A stretch of 64,000 nucleotides of DNA from assembly GCA_037176885.1 (NCBI GenBank), contig JAWWNJ010000003.1:1054001-1118000 (forward strand), written 5' to 3'. A program made the position numbers and the translations under genes. Positions 45,109 to 56,208 of this stretch are shown here, in pieces (position 1 is the stretch's first letter; every line of letters starts with the position of its first letter). Under the pieces are notes generated by a model that did not search any database, had not been told where the DNA came from, and saw nothing but the letters and a program-made list of their open reading frames with translations. This stretch comes from Favolaschia claudopus (taxonomy: Eukaryota; Basidiomycota; Agaricomycetes; Agaricales; Mycenaceae).

Positions 45109-46305
45109 GGAATTAACCGTTCTTTAACGAGATGGTCTCTCGGCAGTGCAGCATCTCCTTCTGGTAAGTTGAATTTTGTCGTGTTCTCTTGAGGTAGCTG
45201 GTTGGGTTCGCTCATTGGTTGACTTTCGTTCATTTCACATCACTGCGGCCTGCGGAGTGGATATTTACCTGCTTTCGTGCTCTAAGCTCGACAAATTAGG
45301 AATTCATTTCCGTTTATCAGCTCAACAGCTTTTGCAACAGCTATGGACTACTCCGCAGGCAAGCAAAACAAGATGAGGGTTTGTTTCTCAATTTGCTTCC
45401 TGCCGTCTCCCACCATCGATCTCCTTCAGCAGCCGTCAACCCGAACGCTCGTGCCTTCCTTTTCAAAGCTTCAAGTCTTCAACGCTGCTGGCAGCCTGCT
45501 GCGTTGGTTTCTGCTCACAACTCTATCGATTACACACTGCTTGGTTGTCGCTCAGTGTCGCTGCGATCTCCAAGAATATCGCTACAGGTCTGATGAACCA
45601 TTGTCAAGTTTCTTTTCATTCCTCGTCAAACGGCCACTTTGTGGCTTCAATATTACCCATCTTTGTCATTCAACATTGCTCTATAGCTGTTCATACTCAA
45701 CACAATCGAATTGCACTCGAATCAAGCCGTGCCACTGCCTGCCCTCAACCCCAACAATTTTTTTTTCTTACATTTTTTCAACATGGATGGTCTGAGAATG
45801 CTGGCAAGCCTAATCAATCAACTCATTGAATATTTTCTGCCGTCCCGTCCCAATTGATCAAATTCAAGGCACTTCATCGGAGCTCGAATGACCGCCGCCT
45901 CAATATGGTTCTGAAGATTTACAATGTTTGGGCCAACTAGCTCCTTGATGAGAATAACAAGCAACACAGTAGGTATTTGGATACAGAGATACTGGGAGAC
46001 TTCTGACTCTTCATCACTAGATCCTTGAGCTGAATCAAAGCTGTCGTGGCTTCTGAGGTACGTCGCTGAAAAAGAAAAATCGATTGGCAGCTCGCTTTTC
46101 GGGTTCAGATTTGAGTAGTGTATTCCGAGTCCATCGGAGCGAAGTGCAGCTCGTGCAGTCCGTATTCTTCCACTAGTGTTGTTGTCGATATTGACGTCAA
46201 ACTAACACACAGGGAGCAGCGGGATGTAGAACTCAAGCGAGTCCGCCATTTATGTTCATTGTCCATGCCCCGCGGGTGCCGGAGCGAAGCGGAGGCGTAT
46301 CTTGT
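45109..46305 (+). repeat. Right arm of a large inverted repeat
   Basis: 1197 bp, inverted copy of 38246-39318 with about 110 extra bases at 45370-45480. It ends exactly where the forkhead coding sequence stops matching the family. Confidence 0.92.
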
Positions 46306-46990
46306 CTTGACGAACCAGGTCCTCAGGGTTAGTAGATGGCGTACCGACTTCTATTAAGTCACAAAATGAGATATGGTGTCGTCCTGAGAAAGTAACTCAC
46401 CGGCATCGCGGCGTCGCTAGCAAAGATAGGGAACCGAAGTCGAATACTGTCGCAGATCTCCTTCAAAGCAAGCTTCCTCATCGGGCTACCGTATATAGCG
46501 AGCAAAATCATATAGACGAGCGGAAGTTGCGGCTTCTGGCCGTCGGGTGGAGTAGCCACCGACGACAGAGTGACAGGCATGGACGGATGGATGCCGGTGT
46601 GCTCGCGAATGAACTCGCCGGGGTCCGGAAAGTCAGATGGAGCCGCGATGACTTCGGGAGGCTGGATCGTTGGACGAGATGCTGTTTGTTTTTGTCCATG
46701 GGGTGGAGACGAAGGAGAAACGACAGACGCCGCGGCTGGAGGGAACGATGGAATGCTGTCGAGCTCATTGATAGCTCTGTAATACTCTTCGGATGACACA
46801 CAGAGATCCAGAACATTGTCCATCCGTGGAACGTATTCAGGAAACCCATACTACACAGTTACGTTAGGCTTGGACAGCGGCAAGTAGAGAATTGGCGACA
46901 TACCATGTCGACTACGTCAATGGAGGCCTCCTCAGTTACTGCAAGACTATGCAGATTCTCTTGGTTGGGGAAGAAGAAGTATTGTGACAT
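46306..46990 (-). pseudogene. Forkhead transcription factor gene truncated by the inverted repeat
   Basis: Exon 1 at 46990-46904 (MSQYFFFPNQENLHSLAV), intron 46903-46851 (GTATGT...TGTGTAG), exon 2 at 46850-46401, intron 46400-46351 (GTGAGT...TTAATAG), exon 3 from 46350. All phases are 0. Exon 2 ends in the first half of a winged-helix domain (QLPLVYMILLAIYGSPMRKL, then EICDSIRLRFPIF); exon 3 gives recognition helix H3 (SVRHLLTLRTWFVK), matching the SIRHNLSL signature of DNA-binding forkhead proteins. Homology stops after 45 bp at 46306, the first base of the repeat arm. The wings and everything after are missing. A nuclear DNA-binding role is inferred for the ancestor only. Confidence 0.85.
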
Positions 46991-48038
46991 GGTTATATGG
47001 GATTCCCGAAGTCGAAGTCACCAAGCCTTCAATGTTGGCAAAAGACGAAGAATATGGCGGTGACAGTGCACTCTTTGCCCCCCAGTGATGGTGCACAAGG
47101 ACCTAGGCATATGAGGTAATATGTCCGATCAAAAACCGCTACAGTGCCGGACAGCCAAAGTCGACAATGATGATTGCCGAAGAGCGCGAACTTTTGGCAT
47201 AAATCTGCTTCAAAGTCAGACCGAAAACGTGTGTTGCAAAAGTCAACCGATGAAAAAAAATTTGATGCGCAAAATATTTTTTATGACAAGTATTCAGATA
47301 AGCCCAGGACTGCAGCGATATATGCTGGGGGTCTCTGGGAGGTGTATTGTCGCTGGGATAGACCAGGTTCGTCGTGGAACATGTTCATCGGGGCGGATGG
47401 CCCCGATTTGATTGAGCGATATCGATACGCGCGCGGAAGTACCGCGTCGGCTCAGGTGGATCTTTGTCACTCGCGTCGGCGCGTCGACATCTGTAATAAT
47501 GTAATATTAATAGAGGGCGCTAGCGGTAGCACAGTAGAGTTCCTGCCTCGCGCCTTCAGCTGAAAGCCCACTCAGATGTTCTGTCAATTCCATATATATC
47601 CAAGCTCTTGGTCTGTTGTTTTGCATACTACCCAAGTACATTGTGAGAACCCAGAGTCCAACACAATATGTGAGGTTGAACGCGATCGCGCGAAGTTTTG
47701 TCCATTAAGGGTGGTCAATTACAACTCTCTGGCGACTGCCAGCTGGCAAAATCACTAGTTGATGGTAAGCGAGTGTAAGCGAAGCTAAGCGAGCGAGAGC
47801 CTGTGGGAATGAGTTGAGTATCCTCCCAATAAATGCCTCTAATCCTGGTTTTTCGAGACGGGGAACATATCAGACTCATTCCTCGACGATTTGCTTCGAA
47901 ATTGATGCAGGAAAATGGTAGATTTCAACCACAAATTCAAGCCACTGCAGCTGCCACCAAACAATGATTTCAGTGTGGGCTAGTCTCTACTATCTGTGCG
48001 GTATAATATTTTTGTTGGCTCAACAGCTGGTGTCATGT
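46991..48038. other. Unassigned interval
   Basis: Upstream of the forkhead gene. A frame at 47174-47563 is open but unrecognised. The GCTAGCGGTAGCACAGTAG motif near 47520 looks like a Pol III A box without a partner. Confidence 0.3.
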
Positions 48039-48217
48039 TGTCGCAAAAATCGAAAGTCCGATATAACCGATTATAACCGATTATAGCGAATTATAGGCTG
48101 GTTATACCTAGTTATAACCAACTATAAGTAAGGAGGACCCTTATTGCCTATTAGAACTAGCTTACAAGCTGCAACACCCAACAATAGTTTCCTCGAGTCC
48201 CGAAATCCCAATAAAAT

Positions 48218-48682
48218 TCAATTTTCCGCGCGCAGGAACCAATCTCCATCTACAACATCATTGAGATAATATGTACTGCGTTCGTTTCGACAGCCGAAAG
48301 CGTTAATCATGTGTGCTCCTCGTACAAAATACCTCGGCAAGATGAACATCGTCCGGTCATTCTCCAGCAGACGACAATTTTCCCACAGAGTATTCGGTTT
48401 CCAGCGGGAAGCTTTGAGTGATCGCACCAGAGCAATGTCCTCTTCGCGATGTGAAGGGAGAACACAGCGAAAGAGGTACAGTACCCGCGCGAAGGAAAGG
48501 GAATTTTGGTCCATGTTAACGTTAACGAAGTCAAACCGCTCCTCGTGGTTCACTTGGAAGTCCGGGTTGCATCGGAGAACGTCGCATTTGCCCGTGAAAT
48601 CCTCGAGGGATGTGAAGTCAATATACATACACTTATATGGTCGGATCTGACGAATATGTGAGCCAATTCCGGGCATGTACAA
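48218..48682 (-). pseudogene. C-terminal fragment of a transposon-associated protein
   Basis: RFDFVNVNMDQNSLSFARVL, YLFRCVLPSHREEDIALV and NDVVDGDWFLR, with RYFVRGAHMINAF before it, resemble from memory the C-terminus of large zinc-finger/transposase proteins of KDZ or Plavaka-type elements in mushrooms (pattern FARL...FRC...RGA...VD.DMFLR). Only this end is left; no catalytic domain is in the element. Confidence 0.5.
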
Positions 48683-50150
48683 GAGTGAACCAACACACCT
48701 TAATCAAATCCGAGTATATACTAGAAACGAAAACGAAAACGACTATATATAGAATAGCCGATAGATGGCCGGTGGTGCCCGTCGGCAGCAGGTTCAGAAA
48801 CGAAAATGAAGCAGTCGGCACGGAACAAGTCAAGGTCGGCTCCATGACGCCAAGGGTCACGGTCACGTACATGCTCATGTTGGTCCCGTTCCGATGCTCG
48901 GCTACTACTTAAAAATAACCGAAATTGCGTTTTTTCCCTCCGCAAATTGAGATGCTCGTGCAACTTAGCTACTGCCGGCAGCCAACATAAATTAACAGAT
49001 AAATATAAAATAATAATATTTGTTTACTTTATGTAGTCCATTCTTGTTTCCTATTTACATACCTTTAGTGTTTGTCTATATATATAAGTATCATGTTTGC
49101 CACGAATCTCATACTTGGGTATCGTAAAAATTTCTATTTTATGATTTTGAAGTGGAGTGATCTTCACTCTTCAATTAAGTGCTAAGTAAGACACGCCGTG
49201 TGCGTGACCTGGTACAGCCACTCGGACGCGTTCGGCAAGCGGCCGATGACACAATAGACCACGTACATTGATATACTGTGACTGTGACATCAATCCAATC
49301 CTCTCGGCTTCTTTGCCCGGTCATTTTCGTTTCTGAATGCTGGCAATTGATGGACTTGATGGCCTGGAAGGCCGCCTGATCATTATCAGCTAGCCGCGTT
49401 TTCGTTTTCGATTTTCGTTCATACCGATCAAATCCAGACCATCATCCCGTAAATTCTCGTCCGTAAAGGTGTTGCGAAGGAACCGGCGTAAGTTGGTGTC
49501 GAAAGCATCTCTTGTTTGAGTGTCAATCCAGTGAATGCCATTCATGGCGCACTTGGAATCAAGCAGCTTCCCCCCCGACCCGAGTCGCCAATGTGGCGCG
49601 TCACCCTCGGCTTTGGGCCATTTTGGGGACGCCCCACACAGTGACGTCACCACGGCAATATGAGGCCGCAGGCCGTGACAGCGTGACTCCGCAGCTCTTT
49701 CCTCTCGACCACCACCATCGACAGCTCAAGGACATACGACGGCGTCGGTCCCGCCCCTCCCTTGATGCCAGTGCCGGTATCTTCGACGGGTGTGCTCGGT
49801 TGCCCGCTCATTCATCACAAACCACCGACATGGGGGGATTCGGTCTATTGGTGTGTCGCTTTTGTTGCTTATTCTCCGATGAGGTTCTAATCCTGTGCCT
49901 TTGAAGCTTCAACGCAATTGACAACAGTTGGTGTGTCCTTACTTTTCTATCTCCCGCGCGCTGTCTAATCTTGGCTGTAGTTGTCTTCATCCCCCTTCCC
50001 CAGTGCCCACCGCAACATAGTTGGCTACTTCCACGATGTTGTACACGTAGTCTAGTTGGAAATAGAACAATTTTATTCAGTATTTTGCTTGATTTGAGAT
50101 GAATTCCATGAGCCAAATGTGCGCTGAAAGCTTCCCCGGGCCAACACGGT
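48683..50150. other. Interior of the 2.26-kb element
   Basis: No defensible gene; AT-rich at 49000-49180, short open frames at 49390-49900. Confidence 0.35.
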
Positions 50151-50301
50151 AATAATGAGCTATAATGTCTAAAATGACGTATAACGAGCTTTAAAAATTA
50201 TAGGACTTATGAGTCTAATCAGGCTTTATAGGCCCCCCTCCCAGGTTATAGACTTATAACAGGTTACAACCGAGTATAACTGGGTTTCGATTTTTGCGAC
50301 A

Positions 50302-50447
50302 GTCATTTGAGGAAAAATTATTCATCCTTGGTAGGAGCTTGGCCCTACATCACAGCTACCATATTATTGCAATTTTCATAATTAATGGCACTTCGCCAAA
50401 AAAAAAAAAAGATTTTTGAGTTTGGGAGACCTCCCCTTCGGCGGTGG
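50302..50447. other. Short spacer
   Basis: Contains a 13-base poly(A) at 50399; nothing else. Confidence 0.3.
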
Positions 50448-50525
50448 TCGGCGGTTCGATTCCGTCGGCCGACGCCTCTTTTTCTATTTTCAACACAAGT
50501 AAACAAAGGTTGAATTGTGCTCATT
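50448..50525 (+). repeat. tRNA-like 3' half plus shared tail, copy 2
   Basis: GGTCGGCGGTTCGATTCCGT and TTTTCAACACAAGTAAACAA as at 37658. Confidence 0.6.
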
Positions 50526-51139
50526 TAGCCTATTAAGACTGTTTATGTTAATCAGAACATTTTCCATGTATACTGAGGTGAGCAGGATGTATTCAACCAG
50601 GTATAAACCCTGTAGAACAGGCTTTATTCAATGGACAAATCACATTGATAAGGGAGATCGAGAGTATAAAGCTGTCCTGTGAGTATGCGGTATGAGAGGG
50701 AATGTTATGTAGAGGGAGTGCAGCGGTCTACGACCGCTGTGAATGACTAGTGCTGTAATATTTGGGAATGGTAAAGAATCTGTGGAATGCGAGAGGAGGG
50801 TGTGCAGGTGGAGTTGGGCCGGCAGCACGATTTGCTTTGAGGAAAGCGCCGAGGCGCAAAAGGCGGGGAGCAAATCGGGCGGGAGGATTGCGAGCGGCCC
50901 AAATCCAGTACGCACGGTTCTTGGGTCTTGGAAAGGATACGACCCGAAGCAACCAAGCGTGAGGAATAAAAAGGAGAAGGAGTGGGCGGGCGGGCGAAGA
51001 AGAATTTGAGAGCTTAAGAGGGCGAGGAAGAAGCAGGGAGGGACGCGTTGAGCGCGTCTGGAGTAAACAAGTTACAGAGGTCACATCACATGTCACGCGT
51101 CCTACTATCCAATCTCCCTTATCTTCCACTAAACCCAGC
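50526..51139. other. Unassigned interval
   Basis: Open frames on both strands at 50640-51010 but no recognised protein. Confidence 0.3.
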
Positions 51140-51567
51140 GGATAAATCTATTTGGCACCCCGGGGTGCTGATGTACCCCAGTGTACCCCGGGGTAGTACT
51201 ATTTGGCACCCCCGAGTATTATGTACATTAGTCAGCCGAGCAGGAATATACTTACTGCACACTGTACACTCTGAGGCATCGCACTGGCCGTGGAAGGGGA
51301 GGGAAAATGAGCAGAATATTATTTACTATTCAATACAAGCAATTTTTCTCCGCTTTCGGGGAGATACAGTGGTGGCAAATAGAAATTGCCGTGGCTTTTT
51401 GGTAAAAATCTCGATGTATACTTCACCGAATGACCTCAAATAAGATGTAGAGACGAGTATGTGATACTTCTGTATCTCTTAGAACACTCAGCAATATATC
51501 ATGCACTGACAATGCATCAATAATGGATGGTTTCCGTTTTTTGCCATATCCGGAAAAACACAATGTA

Positions 51568-51848
51568 CCCTCAGCAAAAAAGTGTCATAATAGGATAAAA
51601 GTACTTGAAAAACAATGCTAGTTCTCACTTTGATTGACTGGAATTGATCGTCATTTGAGCTCACAACAGCCGCTCGAAGTAGGTCATTTTAGCTATTTTC
51701 TCTGCATTTTCAGCTATTTTGTGTGAAAATAGCCAACTCTGAGCGGTTGTTGTGAGCTCAAATGAGGGTCAATTCCATTCAACAAAAGTGGAAACTAGGA
51801 CTGTTTTTCAAGTACTTTCATCCTATTGTGACACTCTTTTGCTGAGGA
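51568..51848. mobile_element. Foldback MITE nested in the mariner element
   Basis: 281 bp; about 115-bp inverted arms starting (C/T)CCTCAGCAAAARAGTGTCA; TA at 51566-51567 and 51849-51850. Confidence 0.9.
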
Positions 51849-51854
51849 TACATT

Positions 51855-52305
51855 AGAGAGTTTGCGGTGAGCCACCAGAAGCCACCTGGCGGCTCTAATG
51901 GCATGCGGATTGGAGCGGCTATGCTGTCTGGCGGCTCGTTTGGCGGCTGGTAAGACTGGTTCAAATTTGGTTTTGCGAGTCTATTCTTAGTACTTAGTTA
52001 TCTATATTTGATCTATATATTGAACCATACACACATGAAGAAAACTGGATCCGAAAATCTGACGCTATCGCACATTCGAGCCGAAGACTTCGTTTGACGC
52101 TGGAAATTGCTTCAATTTAAAACAATTATGCACGAACTCTCATTGGCTGAAGGTATAGTCAAGTATGCAAGGTACCTAATCTCAAAATTGTGCTAAGGAC
52201 TGCGCGCGACGAGCCGCTGAACGAGCCGCCACATGACGTAGCCGCTCCAATCCGCATGCCGTCGGAGCCACCAGGTGGCTTCTGGCGGCTCACCGCAAAC
52301 TCTCT
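51855..52305. mobile_element. MITE family M1, copy 2
   Basis: 451 bp, inverted relative to 4459-4909, ATT duplication at 51852-51854 and 52306-52308. It lies four bases from the previous MITE. Confidence 0.92.
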
Positions 52306-52499
52306 ATTGAGTCTTTCCAGATATGGCAATAATAAGAAACTGTCCTGTTATTGATGCATTGTCAGGGCGTAATATATAACTGAGTGTTCCAAGCAGTACA
52401 GAGGTATCATATATTTATCTCTACATTTTATTTCAGGTCATTCGGTGAAGTATACAGCAAGACTTTGGCCAAAAAGCCACGGCAATTTCTATTTGCCAC

Positions 52500-55400
52500 C
52501 ACTGTAATACCATAACTGTTAGATCGCGATCTGCTGAGCGCCGCCGTTTTTTGGGTGCACAATCCGAGGTCGGCTCGTTCTCCTTCTGCGCATCAGAGCC
52601 AACATCTACCTTGATTTTTACGACCTTTCGCTCCACGGCCACCAACACCTTTGCACTCAAGCCCTTCTTTTCCTCGCCTTTGGACTTGAGCTTCGCCGTC
52701 GCAACAGAGAGAGCATGGCGGCGGTGGTAGAATGTTTGTAATCGAGGGTCGCCCTTACAATACATGATTCTGTGCCACTGCTCAGCACCGAATAAGATAA
52801 AACAAAGAAAACCGACTTACAGATCCCCACCGCGACCCTTAATCCGGCGCGCGATTCCGCAATAATCAAGCGGCCCAACGGTGAAGTCCTGGGTGTATTT
52901 GATGATATATGTGAGGAGTGTTCGCTCCCGGACAGAAGAGTCGCAGAGGTGAATTGGCGTAGGTTTGGGAATAAGAACAGGAGCCCCCTTCGGTTTCGGC
53001 GGCGCCCGCGGCCGCGATTGCCGCTTTTGTTTTCCTGGTTTCCCTCGTTTCACCGGTGGGGGTGGTGGTGGGGGCGGGGAGACGTTCTCTGTTGGAGGCT
53101 TTGGAGGTCGAGCTCGCGGGATCGGTGCCGAGTTGTCGGGGAACGCTGGGATGACCGACCAGATATCGGATTTGGAGATCCGGTAAAGCTGAGTCAGAGG
53201 ATGGGATGCCCGGAGAGCGTTCGTGGTCTCGGGAGAATGGAACAAATATGTATATCTGCCCAGATTCAGCCAAGACGCGCTCATCGCGGGCGGAACTAAA
53301 AAAGAAAGTCATGAGTATTGATGCGCACAGTAAGGACTTGCGATACTCACGCGAAAGAGAGGCATAATACCGTGCTAACGGATTTCTGCTCGACATGCAC
53401 GCCGCAGGCAGACCTGCGCTAGCGCAAAGGTTCGCCCAGTGTTCACCGCCACAGATCAAGGAGCCGAGATTGATTTCCTCGCTCTCCAGCGCATGACGAA
53501 TAAACTCGGGCTCGAACACATCGAACGGCCCGCTGTCATCGCACTGGCGGATCCAGAGCGACTCCTTAGAGCGCGCTTCAAAAACTCCCTGTTAGCCCCA
53601 GCGCAGATTAGCGGAAATGAAGATCGATTGAAACGAGGAAACAGGACAGACCTGAAGATCTGAAAGGAGGTCCCGAAAGCGTGCCGTGACATATGAACGA
53701 TCCTTTCCATGCACATGGAGGCGCTCGCTGTAGAGCAGCCTATCCTTCTCATCGACGCAGATCACAGCGGCCTATATGCAGACAATCAGCAAAAGATAAA
53801 TAAGATCATTCAAAGACAATGGGCTTACCAGAGCGTGGTGTGCGCCTCCTTTGCGAAGTGGTAGTATGCAGCGCAGAGACGCGCCGTGCGAGACGGCGAG
53901 TCAAATACCTCAGCTTCGGTGAGATTTGGGGCTAAACCTAGAAACAAAAGCCGTTAGATAGATCGATCGCAATCGCAAATCGAAGTGGAGAGTTGCTTAC
54001 CTGCCATATGCCATAACTCGGGCATGGTATACACCCCTCCACCCGCAAATATCTCTGTGCTAGTTCGAACGAGAGTCATCGCATTTCCGGAGCGGTTGCT
54101 CTGAACCTTGCGACGGTCAGCAATCCATTTCACGACGTCTTCCAGGAAGCGGGGGAAGTCGAGATACACATCGGGCTGGCTGGCAAGGGAGGCGCGGTTA
54201 GGGGACCAATAGAACTGCACCGTCATTGTCAGTAACTTAGAAGATGCCCGGGTACAGTGGTGTTTGGGAGTCAGACGATCCTCGAAGCGCAGTAGAGTCA
54301 GAATCCAAGGTGAAGACATGGCCCAAGCTAGCTCTTGAGCCTTCTGGGTGCGATGAAGATTCCGCCAGAGTGGCATCAGCCCACAGATTTTGGACCACCA
54401 GAGACTCAGGAGGAACAGAGTTGAGAAGGAATAAGCATAGAAGAGCAGAGACCAAAGCCTCAGAGAACTCTGGCATGGTGCTGTTGGCGGAGTAAACAAG
54501 TTCGGGTTGAAGTCATTGTACCCCACACCAGCATGCATAGCGGCGAACCCAGGAACCTCGCCAATGGAAGAGCGGGTACAAGGCTGCACCCAGTCCACAT
54601 ATGTCTGCAATCGATACAATGAGTGTGAGTTTCGATGATATTTGCCTTTCGATAACGCACCGTGGATTTTGTACGAGCAATTAGATGATATAACAGAAGA
54701 TCCTGTAGACAGGAATCTCGGAACAAAGCCGAGTTGCTAGCCTGCCAGCATGGAATCCCGAGACCCATCTGCGTCTCGATGAAGTTGGTAGCAGCGATAC
54801 CACAACTTCCCATTCCAGCGTAGATACTCTGTAGATCGATCGGGCCAGCTTTGATCGATTTCTGCTGGGGAGGCGGTGCGAAATGCCCGAGTCCAGAGAA
54901 TGCCCATCGAAGAATGTCGAGGATATCTTCGGCAGGGGAACGTTGAAGAGAGTCGCCGTGCTCGAAGTCAGCGATAAAGATTTTGCAAATGGCGGAATAA
55001 TGGTCGGCAGTCCAGGAGATGAAACCAAGTGAATCGACCCCGCCACTGCGGATGCGTTCCCGCATAGCGATGATCTCTGCGCTGTATGGAGCATCCGCTT
55101 TGTTCATGAGAGTTCTGCCGTCGTTGAAGAAGCTGGTGGGGAGGAACAAGAAGGAGGGCTCAGCGTCCTGATGTTGGAAATGGACCGCTCGTCGAAAGTA
55201 GAGAAACTCGGCTCGAGCGTTGAGAACGTCTTCGAGGACCCAACGTTCGTCTAGCAGGGAGCCAAGAGTATACAGAGGAGTCTCCGTAACTTTGAACCCA
55301 GCCAAGGGCTCAGCGAAGCGGTTGAGCTTCAGCTCCGCAATGAGGTTGGGAGAAAGGAGGTTGCTGTCATGAACACGATCCAGAAGTCTCTTCGCAACGA

Positions 55401-55836
55401 GGAGGTTGTATTCGTGGTTGTTGTAATTGACGATAAGACGGAGCTAGGAGTCAGGAGTTGTGAGAACAGAGAAACAGGTTAATTTGTACTTGACTCATCG
55501 CACCTTGGAGAAATGGTATTGCACAATTTGTTGTTTTCCAATTTGAAGGCACACAGAGCTCATGCCTTCGTCGTAGAAAGCTTTTTCTAGGATCTCGAAG
55601 ATGGGACGTAGGTCATGGTAGCAGGGAATCTCCTCCCCAGCAGCAACAACAATCTCTGCAATTGCAGAGGGAACTGTACGGTCCAAATTCCACTTTGTGA
55701 CGCTATCCCGAGGCAGCACATGGGGAAGGACATCGTTTTGGAATAGACCCTCGACGTCTGCCAGAGTTATTGTGTTAAAAAACTCCGCAGAGAAGCGCGT
55801 TTGGTGGTGAGGAGTCGAGTACTCTGCATAGGACAT
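52500..55836 (-). CDS. Multi-exon protein with Ulp1/SUMO-protease-like signatures, inside a DNA element
   Basis: Exon 1 55836-55504 (MSYAEYSTPHHQTRFSAEFF), exon 2 55443-54661, exon 3 54604-54001, exon 4 53937-53829, exon 5 53771-53652, exon 6 53588-53351, exon 7 53295 to about 52822, exon 8 from about 52777. Introns are 50-65 bp with GTRNG...YAG. Exon 2 has WTADHYSAICKIF, ADFEHGDSL and MGSCGIAATNFIE, spaced like the His, Asp and Cys of C48 (Ulp1) cysteine proteases; the usual Gln before Cys is not obvious. Exon 7 has a Pro-rich linker, exon 8 a Lys-rich end cut by the mariner element at 52504. The 4/5 and 7/8 joins are off by one base as I read them, and 54480-54240 is open in two frames, so decay is possible. 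Protease activity is inference. Confidence 0.65.
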
Positions 55837-56208
55837 GATGGGCGACAAGCAAGGAGGGACAGAGCACTCAGAGGCTCAGCCCTCTGTGATTTTCCGCGTG
55901 ATTTGAATATTTGAAAAAGGTCTGAAGCGAAATGATGGCAAGATCATGTTGCGAGTCCGAAGCTGGTGAGTTGCACTTAGTTATCCTTGTGATACAGGTA
56001 TAGAGCTTGAGCGGCCCCTTGATATATCATGTCTCTATAACCACACTAGAGAAATAACAGACCTAGAAAACCTACCAAAGCATACAAGAAGCGCTCGAGA
56101 CGAATCGCGATGGCATGCTTGGGCAATGACGTAAGGGGTGCCAAATAGCAATATGTTATTTAGCCCCCGGGGTATATCAGCACCCCGGGGTGCCAAATAG
56201 ATTTATCC

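Larger units (their letters stand above)
48039..50301. mobile_element. 2.26-kb DNA element with TTATAAC-word arrays
   Basis: TIRs TGTCGCAAAAATCGAAA. Inside each end is a 100-150 bp array of ATAACCGATTATAA/GTTATAACC words. Flanks TGTCATGT and GTCATTTG share GTCAT; a clean duplication is not visible. Carries a gene fragment at 48218-48682. Confidence 0.75.
51367..52504. mobile_element. Mariner-type element with 180-bp inverted repeats, itself a host for two MITEs
   Basis: TIRs CAGTGGTGGCAAATAGAAAT extend about 180 bp each (51367-51550, 52318-52504). TA at 51365-51366 and 52505-52506. Without the nested insertions it is about 400 bp. No transposase. Confidence 0.9.
51140..56208. mobile_element. 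5.07-kb DNA element with CCCCGGGGT-word ends and a Ulp1-like gene
   Basis: Inverted ends GGATAAATCTATTTGGCACC, continuing CCGGGGTGCTGAT(G/A)TACCCC. Each end has a 60-75 bp array of TACCCCGGGG and TTTGGCACCCC words on both strands. Encloses one multi-exon gene on the minus strand plus nested mariner and M1 insertions. Target duplication not seen. Organisation is that of an autonomous or semi-autonomous DNA transposon. Confidence 0.75.

Noticed and set aside
47505..47590. tRNA- or SINE-like head (GGTAGCACAGTAG...)
   Set aside because: Only an A-box-like motif; no convincing B box at the right distance and no target duplication.
50640..51130. Overlapping ORFs on both strands resembling a gene
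   Set aside because: All frames are equally open because of composition; no homology recognised.
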